From the NCBI RefSeq assembly GCF_000733775.1, contig NZ_JPOE01000002.1, forward strand, positions 2,480,001-2,544,000: DNA of 64,000 bases, read 5' to 3'. Source of the DNA: Thiomonas sp. FB-Cd (GTDB lineage: Bacteria > Pseudomonadota > Gammaproteobacteria > Burkholderiales > Burkholderiaceae_C). A model generated the notes under the pieces. It was not told the DNA's origin and searched no databases. It worked only from the letters and a program-made list of their open reading frames with translations. A program made the position numbers and the translations under genes. This document shows, in pieces, positions 47,423-57,343 of this stretch (positions are counted from its first letter, which is position 1; each line of letters begins with the position of its first letter).

Positions 47423-48553
47423 TCAGCCGCTGCATGCGCTCAACGCTGCACGCAGCGCCTCGAAGAGCGCCTCGCGCTCGCCGCCCTCCCAGCGCGAATA
47501 CATCGGTAGGCACACCATCCGGGCTGCCAGATCGGCGCTGACCGGCAGCGGCTGCCCGCTGCTGTCGCCACCGGCTCCAGCCACGGTATGCAATGCCGGG
47601 CGGTAGTAGCGCCGGGTTTGCACGCCGAAACGGGCCGCCGCAGCCTCGAAACGGTCGGCAAGATCGGCAGTCGGCGCCAGCACCGGGTAGGCCTGCCACG
47701 GCGGGACGCCCGGAGCGCTTGCCAAGCCCCAAGCGGGCGCTTCGGCGCGGTACAACTCAGCATAGGCGGTCGCGGCTGAGCGCCGCGCGGCCAAGTGCGC
47801 GTCAAACGCCGCGTCCTGCGCCAGGCCGATGGCGGCCGTGAATTCGCTGACCTTGCCGTTGAAGCCCCAACCTTGCAGGGCACCGTCGTGCAGGCCGAAG
47901 TTCATCACCCGGCGCAATAGGGACACGTCCTGCGCGTCGCAGGCAATAGCGCCGCCTTCGCCCACCGCAAACACCTTGGTGGCGTGCAGGGAAAACGTCT
48001 CCATCCTACCCTGTCGGCCCACCGGCACGCCGCCGGGCAGCGCACCGCCCAGTGCGGCGGCACTGTCAAGCACCAGAGGCAGGCCGTGGGCGTCGCACCA
48101 AGTCTGTACCGGCGCCCAGTCACGGCACATGCCAAAGGTCCGCACACCGAGCACCGCGGCGAGAGGCCCGCCGTACGCTTCAGCCGCGGCTTGGATCGTG
48201 GCCACGTCCAGCTCCCAAGTCTGGGGGTTCACGTCCGCCAAGACGGGCGTGAGCCCAGCCTGCAACACTGCGCCCAGCGTGGCCGGAAACGTGAAACTCG
48301 GCAGGATCACCCCTCCGGTGCGCTCAAGGGCCAGCAAGGCAGCGGTGATGGCCGCCGTGCCGTTGGCCGCCAACACCACACGGCGGCCGACCCGCGCGGA
48401 CAAATGCGCCTCCAGTTGCAGCGCCAACGGCCCGTGGTTGCTGAACCGATGCGTCTCATAAGCGCCGCGCAGCAGCGGCTGCCAAGCCTCGGGTGGGGGC
48501 AATTCGGGGCGCTGAAACCAAAATCTGAGAAGCGGTTGTTGCGAGGTGGGCAT
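47423..48553 (-). CDS. DegT/DnrJ/EryC1/StrS-family sugar aminotransferase
   Basis: PLP enzyme that aminates a nucleotide-linked keto sugar. With the ATG at 48553 it has 376 residues: AANGTAAITAALLALERTGG, VILPSFTFPATLGAVLQAGL, LVLDSAAALGGALPGG, the PLP lysine in FSLHATKVFAVGEGGAIAC and NGKVSEFTAAIGLAQ. The usual D-A-A-x-x-x-G is varied to DSAAALGG. Together with the acyltransferase at 49667 it suggests an N-acylated amino sugar. Confidence 0.9.
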   Translation of the reverse strand: MPTSQQPLLRFWFQRPELPPPEAWQPLLRGAYETHRFSNHGPLALQLEAHLSARVGRRVVLAANGTAAITAALLALERTGGVILPSFTFPATLGAVLQAGLTPVLADVNPQTWELDVATIQAAAEAYGGPLAAVLGVRTFGMCRDWAPVQTWCDAHGLPLVLDSAAALGGALPGGVPVGRQGRMETFSLHATKVFAVGEGGAIACDAQDVSLLRRVMNFGLHDGALQGWGFNGKVSEFTAAIGLAQDAAFDAHLAARRSAATAYAELYRAEAPAWGLASAPGVPPWQAYPVLAPTADLADRFEAAAARFGVQTRRYYRPALHTVAGAGGDSSGQPLPVSADLAARMVCLPMYSRWEGGEREALFEALRAALSACSG

Positions 48554-48653
48554 GGCAGAACGCAAGGCGGCGGCAAGGCGCACTGACCACCAAATCGATG
48601 ATGATAGTGTGGAGGCCACTCCAACAGCCGACGGCTGGCACCGGGCCGGTGTT

Positions 48654-49670
48654 TCAGCCCCCAGTCGTATCAGGCCGAAGCTGCGGCACGGGCTGCAGCC
48701 AACGATGCCGCAAGCGCTGCAGCCAGCCGTCCAGCGGGCAGGCACCGAGTGCGCGCAACCTGTCCTGCAGCAGCCGGTTCGTCCCTGACAGACCGGGTCT
48801 GGCCAGGAGAGCGGCATAAGCCTGCTTGTCCTGAAAATCCGCATCCTTGCTCACACCTCGATCCTTGCGCAGATAGTGCAGCAGGCGGATGCTGCGCATC
48901 TCGCCGGCGTGAGCCTGCTCGAAGGTGGCGTCGTTGGGAAAGTTGTCCCTCACATCCAGCGCCTCCCAGGGCAAAACATGCCGGGCGCGCGATAGTGCAA
49001 CGGCCACCTGGCAACGGAAAAAGCTGCGGTGGGGATCGCTTGCCGGCGGCAGGTGACGGTTGAAATGTTCCATTTCCGCGATCACCCCCTGGCCGAGCCG
49101 TTCCATCACCGCCCGCGCGGCGCCGATCACTCCCAGATTGAAATAGGCCGGCATGCGCTCTTCGCGCGCGTGCGGATAGAACCCGGCGCCGCTGGGGCGG
49201 CAGTCCAGCGTTGGTGCCGGCAGCGCCGCGTCGGCGAACAATGCCTGCCACTCAGTTTGCGAAAACGGCGAAAAATGCGCCGGAAAGCCCCACACCGCCT
49301 CGCTTGCTGTGATGGTCTGCACCAGCTCGTCGAGCGGGCTGCACACCAGCACGTCGGCATCGAGCATCAGCACCACATCGGCGCTGAACGGCCCAGCCCA
49401 GCGCGCCAGGGCCGTGCCGTAGTACCAGTGCTTGGTGAACAGCGCTTCATCCACCCAACGAAACGTGACGCCAAGCGGGCGAGCCCAGGCATGCAGACGG
49501 TTGAGATCCGGCAGGCCCGGCAACTCGGGGCTGACCCAAGCGGTCAGCGTTGCCATACGGCCGACCGCCCCGCCGAAGCGGCGCAAACTCGCAGCCAGCG
49601 CCCAGGTTTGCCGCAAGAACATCGGCGTGGGGCTGATGGGGACATGCACCTCCAGAGTGGGCAGGTTCAT
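48654..49670 (-). CDS. Glycosyltransferase-like protein with DXD motif
   Basis: 338 residues, GT-A type: EVHVPISPTPMFLRQTWALA, WYYGTALARWAGPF, the nucleotide-metal motif DVVLMLDADVLVCSPLDELV, and PAYFNLGVIGAARAVMERLG, FRCQVAVALSRARHVLPWEA. Its stop leaves about 100 bp before the aminotransferase gene; its start overlaps the acyltransferase stop by 4 bp. Specific linkage unknown. Confidence 0.78.
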   Translation of the reverse strand: MNLPTLEVHVPISPTPMFLRQTWALAASLRRFGGAVGRMATLTAWVSPELPGLPDLNRLHAWARPLGVTFRWVDEALFTKHWYYGTALARWAGPFSADVVLMLDADVLVCSPLDELVQTITASEAVWGFPAHFSPFSQTEWQALFADAALPAPTLDCRPSGAGFYPHAREERMPAYFNLGVIGAARAVMERLGQGVIAEMEHFNRHLPPASDPHRSFFRCQVAVALSRARHVLPWEALDVRDNFPNDATFEQAHAGEMRSIRLLHYLRKDRGVSKDADFQDKQAYAALLARPGLSGTNRLLQDRLRALGACPLDGWLQRLRHRWLQPVPQLRPDTTGG

Positions 49671-50326
49671 GGCTGCGCTTGCCCGGGCGGAGGAGGCTGA
49701 AAAAACTCCGCCGGCAGATCCAACTCGGCGTAAGGCGCCGCACGGAAGCTCTGTGGATAAGGGCCTTCACGCGCCAGAAGGCGTGCCTCGCCCGCTTCAA
49801 TGTGCGTGCTCGGGCGCGTCTTCACCCGCCGCGCGGGATTGCCTGCATAGACCCCCCAGGGCGGGAGCGACTTGCTCACCACACTGCCTGCGCCGACCGT
49901 GCTGCCTTCGCCGATGGCCACGTCCGGAAACACCACGCTGTTGGCGCCCAGGCCGCCGTGCGGGCCCAACCACACGCGGCCGCGGTGCACCGAACGCAGA
50001 TCGGCGGGGACCGTCGGATTGGTGAGGCCTCCGCCCAGAAAATCGTCACTGCCGGTTAGCACGCGCACACCACTGGACAAGCCAAAAAAATCGCTCACAT
50101 AACACCAGCCGCCGCCGATGAGAGCGGTATGCACGCCGATGTGCACATGGTTGCCGATCACCAGTTCCTCGTGGCCGCCGAGAAAGACGAAGTCGTCGAT
50201 CATGACATGACTGCCGATGTGGATGCGTTCCGGGCGCACGATGCGCACCGTGGGGCGGATGATGACGTTTTCGCCACACGAGGCCAAGCCGAGAGCGCGC
50301 GGGTCGAGCAAGGCAGGTGTGGACAT
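49667..50326 (-). CDS. Left-handed beta-helix acyltransferase (hexapeptide repeat)
   Basis: 219 residues with imperfect hexapeptide repeats (IRPTVRIVRPERIHIGSHVM; LVIGNHVHIGVHTALIGGG; VWLGPHGGLGANSVVFPDVA; STVGAGSVVSKSLPPWGVYA). GNPARRVK is the family ending for O- or N-acetyltransferases such as WbbJ. The histidine in HIGVHT may be the catalytic base. First gene of the six-gene glycan operon; with the aminotransferase downstream an N-acyl amino sugar is likely. Confidence 0.88.
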   Translation of the reverse strand: MSTPALLDPRALGLASCGENVIIRPTVRIVRPERIHIGSHVMIDDFVFLGGHEELVIGNHVHIGVHTALIGGGWCYVSDFFGLSSGVRVLTGSDDFLGGGLTNPTVPADLRSVHRGRVWLGPHGGLGANSVVFPDVAIGEGSTVGAGSVVSKSLPPWGVYAGNPARRVKTRPSTHIEAGEARLLAREGPYPQSFRAAPYAELDLPAEFFQPPPPGQAQP

Positions 50327-50400
50327 GGTAGATAACGCTGGGAAAAATGTGCAGCCCGTCGTGGGCCTGCCATGGGCCTGCCGAAAGGCACCGGACGCAT

Positions 50401-50438
50401 GCTCAGGAATGGCTGCCTTGCGCCAGCCATTCCTGAGC
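50401..50438. repeat. Perfect 15-bp inverted repeat
   Basis: GCTCAGGAATGGCTG, 8-nt loop, CAGCCATTCCTGAGC. It lies between the tpsA terminator and the glycan operon start and has no T tract, so it is not a standard terminator. It might be an attenuator, a protein site or a remnant of an element. Confidence 0.7.
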
Positions 50439-50452
50439 CGGCAAATAACCGG

Positions 50453-50478
50453 AAAAAAAACCGGGGCCGAAGCCCCGG
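50453..50478 (-). terminator. Rho-independent terminator of tpsA
   Basis: Stem CCGGGGC/GCCCCGG with CGAA loop; on the reverse strand it is followed by eight T residues. It begins 46 bp after the tpsA stop codon. Confidence 0.9.
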
Positions 50479-50523
50479 ACGATGAACCTCTTGTTGTGCT
50501 GAACGTCAGTGATGCAGCCCTGC

Positions 50524-52915
50524 TTAGTAGGCCGGCGGGGTGTAGGACACCACGTTGGCTGCAGGCAGGGTGGCGTTGTAGGTCAACACAAGCCCGGTGG
50601 GGGCGCTCGCCGTGTAAAGATTCAAACCTGCCAATTGCAGCGGGCTGATCACGTTGACATTGCTGTTGGTATTGACCGTAATGTCACCCACGTTGAGCTT
50701 GCCCGACATCAGATACATGCCCGCACCGCCGGCTGCCTGATACGGCAGAGCGTTGGACAGCAGCTCGTTGGTGGTCAGAACATTAATCTGCTTGGTGGTG
50801 TCCACCGTAGCCATCTTGCCCGACTGCACCGTGGAGGCATAAATCAGGCCCGGCCAGTAGAAACCTTGACCAGCGTTCGGTTTCAGCAACAGGTTGCCGC
50901 CTTGGGCGCGGATGAACAGGTTGCTGGGCACGAAGCCGGTGTTGATCACGGTTGAACCGGTGCTACCGAAGATCGGCGACCCAGCATTCACCGTAGCCAG
51001 GGTGGTATTGCCAATACCCATCAGGTTGACGTTGTCCACGGCCGAGCCGAGGCTGTTCGGAATTACAGACAGAGCCACACCCGCGGTCGCATTGCTGCCG
51101 CCCACAACAACCCCATTGAAGAAGCCGTTGCTCGGTTGTGGGTTCGTCGGGTCGTTCACGATGCCGCCGGTGATGACACCGCCCGAGGTGGCGAAGCCAT
51201 AGTTAAATACGGCCGTCGAGGTATTGATGGACGCGCCCGCACCTTGGTAGCTGTTACCGGTGAACTGGAAGCCGGTGGCTGCAGAAATGTTGCCATATTG
51301 CAGAGCGTTCCCAGCATTGCCTTGGTTCTGGGCGACGTCAACAGCGTAGGTGCCGGTCGTCACGTTGCCATTGGGCATCAGCACCACGCCGAGGCTGTAC
51401 GGGCCGCTCCACACCTTGTTCGTGCTTAAGGCCACGGTGCCCGTGCTGGTGGCGTTCACGTTGGCGGACACCAGGATCTGGTTAGCGGCCGTAGCCTCGA
51501 CCACGCCACCGGCGGCGGCAGTGATCGCCCCGTTGATCAGCACGGAGCCACCAGTTGCGCTCAGTAGCACATTTCCTGAAGCCACGGCACCGTTCATGGT
51601 GACGTTACCGTTGCCCGCGTTGACTTGGAGAGTCCCCACGGTGCCCATGTTCACAGCACCCAGAGCAGCCGCGCCGGTCACCGCGTTGACGTAGACAGAC
51701 GGAGCCGTCACAGGGCCCGTATAGTTGATGTTGCCAGCCTCGGCCTTGAGATTGGCAGCGGTTGCGGTGAGCGCCGCGGAGCCGGTCAGATCGCCGGTGA
51801 GCGCGTCAACGGACACGCTACCCATCGTCGTGTTGGTGCTGCTGTTGGCCAACGTGCCGCCCAAGTTGACCGTGCCAGCCAGGATTTGGACACCATGACC
51901 GCCGTCGTACAGGGCGCCAGTGTTGGTGAAAGAAGCCAGCGTGCTGGCAGCGATGCCGACGACGGTGCCCGTCAGCGTGCCGGCATTGCTGACGGAAGCG
52001 CTGCTGCTGCTGGCCAGCAGGGCACCAGCCACGCTTGCCTTGCCCGCGTTGACGAAGGATCCGCCAAAGGCCAGGGCGCCCTGCGCAACCAGGTTGGCGC
52101 TGTTGGTGATGCTGCCAAAGCTGGTGCGAGCCGCAACGGTGGCGTTGGCGCTGTTGGCAAAATTGCTGATGGAATTGGCGCCACCCAACGTCACGTTGGC
52201 ATTGTTGGTCAGCGTGCCGCCAATCGTGGCATAGTTCGCGTTAACGTTGCCCAGCACGTTGACCGCGCCTGCAGCGCCCAAGCCAGACACCGACAGCGAG
52301 CCACTGTTGGCGCCCAGGTTGACCGCGGCGCTGGACGACACAAGGGTGGTACCCAAGGTCACGCCGGTAGCGCCCGCGGTCAGGCTGGAACCACCGGCCA
52401 CGTACACGGGTGTGGCGGTGGCGGTGGCGCCCACGTTCACTTGGCCAGCGCCGGCAACAAGCAGGTAGCCTGCGTTGATGGAAGCACCGTCGGTCACCGT
52501 CACAGCGCCACCAGCGGTGGGTGTGCTGGTGCCAGGGGTGCCCTGACTACCGAGGGTTGGCGCGGTGCCACCCACGAGGCCAACGGTCACCTGCCCTACG
52601 GCCGTGAAATTGGCGGCATCTGCTTGGTAGCCGAGCAGACCGATTTGATTAGTGCCTGCTCCGATCGTCGCACCGCCGCCCACCACCACGCCGTTCGGGT
52701 TGGCAACAAACAGCGCGCCACCAAGGCTGGTGTTCAGAGTGCCGTAGATGTTGGAGGCCTGACCCGTGAGGTCAGACACCAGCACGTTGGCTCCGCCATT
52801 GGTTGCATTGATATTCAGGGTTGCCGATGCACCGATGTTGAATCCCGCAACGGTGGTCACACCTGCCAAGGTCGCCGGGGTGAGAGTGGGTCCCACGGAA
52901 CCAGTAATTGTGGCG
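50524..52915 (-). pseudogene. tpsA adhesin, main part (secretion domain and repeats) cut off from its signal peptide by an IS
   Basis: Secreted partner of a two-partner (type Vb) system with a filamentous-haemagglutinin N-terminal domain. This piece holds most of the TPS domain, with the NPNG-type motif GGALFVANPNGVVVGGGATI, then about 700 residues of Gly/Ala/Asn/Val-rich beta-helix repeats and the end LVLTYNATLPAANVVSYTPP. A GTG at 52896 opens the frame but has no signal peptide. Joining 54740-54520 to this segment, with one CTAG copy, gives an uninterrupted protein of about 869 residues. As it stands the adhesin cannot be exported. Confidence 0.9.
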
Positions 52916-52919
52916 CTAG

Positions 52920-54519
52920 GAGTCTGTCGGACTTGAGTTCGAGCGAACCCGGATAATCAGTGCGGCGCGTTTTTTTGGACGGCGGCGCGCTGATCGAGTG
53001 TTCTGGAGGGTTCAGGCGGCGCAGTGAGGGGGCATGAGGCCGCCTGAGGACTCGGTTTTAGCGTGATTGGGGCGCATTTTCCCTCACGCCGCGCGCAGCA
53101 CGTACATGCGCTTGATGTTCCAGGCCATGGTCACCAAGCTCCACTCGCCTTGCGCTTTGGCCAGCCCACGCAGGCTCATCTGGCGCCAGCCCATCACCCG
53201 CTTGATGATGCCGAACACCGGCTCCACCGTCTGCTTGCGCAAGCTGTAGAGGGCTCGCCCAGCCTGTGTGCGCAGCCGGTGCGCCATCCGCTCCACCGCA
53301 TCCGTCGTCTGAGGGTCGGGCGCATCGGATGCGAAGCGCTCCATCACGGGCGTGTGATGCGACTGCCTCTTGAGCGCCAGCAGCGGCTCGACCCCGGCAT
53401 CGCCGCAGGCGATCACGTTGGCCTGGCTGCAGTAGCCGTTGTCCGCAATCAGGGACTGCACCTCGCCCAGCACCGCAGGCAACGCCACAATCTGCTCCAG
53501 CGTGGGCACGACTTCGCGCTTGTCGTTGGGCGCCTGGCTCACATGCCGGGTGATCACCATCATCGTCTGGGTGTCCACGCCGGCTTGGGCGTTGTAACTC
53601 TGCTCGAAGCTCCCGCCCGACACGGGCATGATGCGTGACTCCTCATCCGTGAGGTTGACTTGGTCGCTGTCCATGGGACCCGCCTGGGGCGGCTCGGGGT
53701 CCTTGCCGCGGGGTTTCTTGCCCGCGTCGCGCTGGGCCTGGCGCTTGGCCTGCTTGGCCTCGAACTCCTGCTGCTCCGTCTTGAAGCGTTCGGCTGCGCG
53801 CTGCGCGATCTTGGCCTTGGCCTGCGCAATGGCTCTGAGGCGATCCTCCCGCCGGGCGATCTCGGCGGGCACATCCATGCCGTCGGGCGCGCTGGCGCGA
53901 TCGCTCGTCTCCGCCAGCGCCAGCAGGCCCTGGACTTCCTCGCGCAACTGCGCCTCAATCTTGTTGGCATGCGCCCACGACAGCGCCTTGTGCTTGCTGG
54001 CGTTGGCGTCGATCTTGGTGCCGTCCAGCGCAATGTGTCCGAGTTTGAGCAGCTTCATCTCGCGTGCGAGCACCAGCACCTGCACAAACAGGGACTCGAC
54101 TTCCTTGAGGAAGCGGTGGCGGAACGTCGCCAGCGTGTCGTGATCGGGGTGGGTATTGGCGGCAACAAAGCGAAACGCCACCGAGTCGTAGGTCGCGCGC
54201 TCAATCTTGCGGCTCGAATGCACGCCGTTGGCGTAGCCGTAGATCAGCAGCCCCAGCAGCACGGCAGGGTGATGCGCCGCCGATCCGCGCCCCGCATACT
54301 GCTTGACCAGATCGTCCAGATCAAGGCGATCGATGACTTCCACAACGAACCGTGCCAAGTGATCCTGCGGCAACCACTCGTCCACCGATGGCGGCAGGAG
54401 GTAGGCAGTGTCTCGGTCAACGCTAACGAAGCGGCTCATCGCAAAAAACCCAGGAATGCACTGCCTCCATTGTCATGCATCGCCTTCAAATCCGAAAGCC
54501 TCGAAAGTCCGACAGGCTC
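52920..54519 (-). mobile_element. IS1182-family insertion sequence (1600 bp)
   Basis: Ends GAGTCTGTCGGACTT (left) and GAGCCTGTCGGACTT (right, reverse strand) form 15-bp inverted repeats with one mismatch, flanked by the palindromic target CTAG on both sides (52916-52919 and 54520-54523). One transposase gene on the reverse strand, the same orientation as tpsA. Confidence 0.92.
53084..54439 (-). CDS. IS1182-family transposase
   Basis: Intact DDE transposase of 451 residues: SRFVSVDRDTAYLLPPSVDE, DUF772-type region AAHHPAVLLGLLIYGYANGV, HPDHDTLATFRHRFLKEVES, first aspartate LGHIALDGTKIDANASKHKA, a long basic/acidic coiled insert, second aspartate in QSLIADNGYCSQANV and the glutamate in RKQTVEPVFGIIKRVMGWRQ. 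Confidence 0.94.
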   Translation of the reverse strand: MSRFVSVDRDTAYLLPPSVDEWLPQDHLARFVVEVIDRLDLDDLVKQYAGRGSAAHHPAVLLGLLIYGYANGVHSSRKIERATYDSVAFRFVAANTHPDHDTLATFRHRFLKEVESLFVQVLVLAREMKLLKLGHIALDGTKIDANASKHKALSWAHANKIEAQLREEVQGLLALAETSDRASAPDGMDVPAEIARREDRLRAIAQAKAKIAQRAAERFKTEQQEFEAKQAKRQAQRDAGKKPRGKDPEPPQAGPMDSDQVNLTDEESRIMPVSGGSFEQSYNAQAGVDTQTMMVITRHVSQAPNDKREVVPTLEQIVALPAVLGEVQSLIADNGYCSQANVIACGDAGVEPLLALKRQSHHTPVMERFASDAPDPQTTDAVERMAHRLRTQAGRALYSLRKQTVEPVFGIIKRVMGWRQMSLRGLAKAQGEWSLVTMAWNIKRMYVLRAA

Positions 54520-54740
54520 CTAGTCGTGCCGCCAAACTGGATCACAGTGTTGCCTGGCGAAACCGCGATCACGCCCGCGGTGGGCGACGAAATGCTGTAT
54601 GACGTTCCCGCCGCATTGTTGGTCAGAAATGCGCCCGGCAGCGCATTGGCCGCCGGTGCTGCGGCATAGGCCACGCCGCTCATGGCCACCATCAGCGAGG
54701 CAGCAAGCGGTGTGAGTTTCAGGACTGTTTTGTGGTTCAT
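54520..54740 (-). pseudogene. tpsA adhesin, 5' end with signal peptide
   Basis: ATG at 54740 with a strong ribosome site AGGAG 6 bp upstream. Encodes a signal peptide (HKTVLKLTPLAASLMVAMSG VAYA, no extended ESPR) and the first TPS strands (SPTAGVIAVSPGNTVIQFGG). The frame passes into the IS after GGTT and stops there. It rejoins at 52915 when the IS and one CTAG copy are removed. Confidence 0.9.
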
Positions 54741-54852
54741 CGAAAGCTCCTATTGTGGGAGAAATGTTGGATACGCCCGGTTCAGATGCCGGCAGCGCCG
54801 GTGTCCCCTCGCCCGGCATAGTGCCGGCTGTTTGGGCATTCGAACGTAGGAC

Positions 54853-54881
54853 GGGATAAATGTAGCGGAACTTATTGTCAA
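54853..54881 (-). promoter_or_regulatory. Probable tpsA promoter
   Basis: Reverse strand: a perfect TTGACA (54881-54876), 17-bp spacer and a weak -10 TATCCC (54858-54853), about 115 bp upstream of the tpsA ATG in an AT-rich stretch. The weak -10 suggests an activator or low basal use. Confidence 0.45.
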
Positions 54882-54992
54882 TTGGCTAGTGGTCCTCCTC
54901 CTCGGCGATCGAAGTTGCACACACACAACGAAATTCACGCAAGCTTCATGCCAAACATCAGCTTTTGGCTGACGTGAGGGCGCGTCGCCCTG

Positions 54993-57140
54993 TCAGGCGA
55001 GGTGCATGTCTGCGGGCTGTCGGCCCTCCACATGGCGTGCCCAGGCTTGGACGTAGGCCTGCTCGAGGCGCAGCACCTGGGCCGCGGTGTCGAAGAGTTC
55101 GGCCACGGGCGTGGCGGCCTGCAAACGCGCCTTCAGCGCGGCCAGCCGCTCCGGGTTGTGCGCGAGTTCAACCGCCATCGATTCGTAAGCGGCCCGGTCA
55201 GGGGCAACGAGCTCGGGCAGCCCGAGGTGACTGAGCAAGGATTCGCCCACACGCGTGATGTAGGTGTGCCCGCGCGTGGTGAGCAGGGGCACACCAGCCC
55301 ACAGCGCATCGGAGGCGGTGGCCCCGGCGTTGTAGGCCGGGGTGTCAAGAAAGAGGTCCATGAGCCGCTGGCGCGCGAGGTTGGATGGCTGATCCATGTA
55401 TCCGGCGAACATGAGGCGATCGGGCTCGACGCCGTGTTGGCGCGCTTGCGCACGCAGGCGCTCGACCACGGGGGCGTCGGTGGCGAGCAGGGCGAGCCGC
55501 CCCTGGGGAACGGCTTTGAGAATGCGCATCCAGGTCGCGAACGTTTCGGGCTCGATTTTGTAGTTGTTGTTGAAGCAGTAAAACAAGAACCAATCCTTCC
55601 CGACGTTGAAACTCTCGCGCGTGTACTGCGGCCCGGCGGGCAGGCTGCGGTGCGAGTTGACCTGATAGACGGGCAGGTATACGACCGATTCGCTGCGCTG
55701 CTGGGGCTGGTCTGGCGGGAGCAGCACGGGGTCGGCAATGATGTAGTCGACAAACGGCGCGCCGGTGGATCCCGGGAAGCCAAGGTAGTGCATCTGTATC
55801 GGCGCGGGCCGGCGCGCCAGTACGCCCATGCGGCTGTCTGCCGTGTGCCCCATTAGGTCGATGAGCACCTGAATGCCATCTGCGGCGATGCGCTGCGCCA
55901 GCTCGGCGCTGGTGAGGCCGCGCGCCTCGACAAAATGCTCCGTGGCGCTCTGGATGGCCTTGCGCTGAACCGAGCCATCATCCACCCCGGTCGAATAAAA
56001 GAACACCTCGAAGTCGTCGCGGTTGTGCAGCTGGAACATGCCCTGCAGCAGGTGCCCCACAGGATGGTTACGGGCATCGGCGCTGAGATAGCCAATGCGC
56101 AAACGACCCTCGCGCAGAGCGGCAATGCCATGCAGCGGCGCCCCCGCATCTTGCGCAAGCTTGGCGCTTTCGCTCTTGGCAATGGCCACTTGCTCCTCGG
56201 GGGTGAAGGGCAGGTACAGGGCGGTGAACGCCCGAAAGTCGGCGTTCTGCCCTGCGGCCAGCCGCTCGCGCACCCCGGCCAGCGCGTTGGCGGTGGTGGT
56301 GGCGAGAAAGTCGTCCCACAGGCAGAGCTGGCGCGCGATTTCGATGTAGCCGTCTTGCGCGGCGGACATGGCCGGGTCGAGCGTGAGGGCCTTTTTGTAG
56401 TATTCGATGGCCTTGGGACGATCGGCATGGCCGTTGAGCACACCCATATTGCACTGCACCACCGCACTGTTGGGCGCGGCGGCCAGCAAGGTTTCGAAGG
56501 ATTTGAGCGCGTCGTCGCGGTGGCCCAGCGCCATATAGGCCACGGCAAGTTGGTTGAGCACGTTGAGGTCTGCCGGAGCGAGCAGATGCGCGAGCTGGAA
56601 CCAGGGCAGCGCGCCGGGACCATCGCCCTGCGCCCATATGGCCCGCCCCAGACCGTACGCTGCCATGGCATGGGTGGGCTTGAATTGCAGCGCACGACGA
56701 AAGCGTGCTTCGGCCTCGCGGGCCTTGCCCTGGGCGAGCATGGCGTCTGCCACGTTGTAGTGGGCCTCGGGGTTTTGCGGGGCGAGTTCGAGCGCCTTTT
56801 CCAGAGCAGCCAAGCCCTCTTCGGCGCGGCCTTGCAGCAGCAGCACGCGCCCCAGAGTGTTGTGGTAAGCGGTGTGATTGGGGAGCACTTGCAGGGCACG
56901 GCGCACCAGGCGCTCGGCTTGGGCCTGCTCGCCCTTCTGACTGGACACGACGGCGAGCATGTGCAGGGCGTCTGGCTGATCTCTCACCAAATCGAGCGCC
57001 TGGCGGTAATACGGCTCGGCTTCGAGCACTCTGCCCTGCTGGTGCAGGGCAATGCCTTGGTTGACCAGCGCACTGGCGTGGGCGTGGAAGGACGGATCTG
57101 CGGCCTGGGGAACAATCGAATCTGGCTGAGTTTGGCTCAT
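54993..57140 (-). CDS. TPR-domain O-GlcNAc-transferase-like glycosyltransferase (GT41)
   Basis: Cytoplasmic protein glycosyltransferase, 715 residues. Residues 20-290 are about seven tetratricopeptide repeats (NQGIALHQQGRVLEAEPYYR; GRVLLLQGRAEEGLAALEKA; GLGRAIWAQGDGPGALPWFQ). From about 345 the GT41 catalytic domain: LRIGYLSADARNHPVGHLLQ, VLIDLMGHTADSRMGVLARR, PAPIQMHYLGFPGSTGAPFV, FLFYCFNNNYKIEPETFATW, DRLMFAGYMDQPSNLARQRL, LDTPAYNAGATASDALWAGV. GT41 enzymes of the HMW1C kind glycosylate two-partner adhesins in Haemophilus. It lies between tpsA and tpsB, so tpsA is a likely substrate. Confidence 0.9.
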   Translation of the reverse strand: MSQTQPDSIVPQAADPSFHAHASALVNQGIALHQQGRVLEAEPYYRQALDLVRDQPDALHMLAVVSSQKGEQAQAERLVRRALQVLPNHTAYHNTLGRVLLLQGRAEEGLAALEKALELAPQNPEAHYNVADAMLAQGKAREAEARFRRALQFKPTHAMAAYGLGRAIWAQGDGPGALPWFQLAHLLAPADLNVLNQLAVAYMALGHRDDALKSFETLLAAAPNSAVVQCNMGVLNGHADRPKAIEYYKKALTLDPAMSAAQDGYIEIARQLCLWDDFLATTTANALAGVRERLAAGQNADFRAFTALYLPFTPEEQVAIAKSESAKLAQDAGAPLHGIAALREGRLRIGYLSADARNHPVGHLLQGMFQLHNRDDFEVFFYSTGVDDGSVQRKAIQSATEHFVEARGLTSAELAQRIAADGIQVLIDLMGHTADSRMGVLARRPAPIQMHYLGFPGSTGAPFVDYIIADPVLLPPDQPQQRSESVVYLPVYQVNSHRSLPAGPQYTRESFNVGKDWFLFYCFNNNYKIEPETFATWMRILKAVPQGRLALLATDAPVVERLRAQARQHGVEPDRLMFAGYMDQPSNLARQRLMDLFLDTPAYNAGATASDALWAGVPLLTTRGHTYITRVGESLLSHLGLPELVAPDRAAYESMAVELAHNPERLAALKARLQAATPVAELFDTAAQVLRLEQAYVQAWARHVEGRQPADMHLA

Positions 57141-57247
57141 GCGGCGGAGGAATTTTTGACGGTGGTCGCGCTGGGAGGCGCAAACTTTGGATATTAAGCC
57201 AGCCCGCTGCCCCCCCTCGCCCGATCAAGGTCGCTAGGTATCATGTG

Positions 57248-57343
57248 ATGTTTTCGCGAGCGGAGCTGTTGGCAATGATCGGCAGCCCGCAGCACAAGCT
57301 GCGCGAGGCTCGCGCCGTACCCTGTTTGGTCCTGCCTGCATGA
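57248..57343 (+). CDS. Possible 31-codon leader ORF overlapping the tpsB start
   Basis: ATG at 57248, ends with TGA overlapping the tpsB ATG (ATGA at 57340-57343). The product (MFSRAELLAMIGSPQHKLRE and 11 more) shows no signal peptide or known family. It may couple tpsB translation or be chance. Confidence 0.25.
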   Translation: MFSRAELLAMIGSPQHKLREARAVPCLVLPA

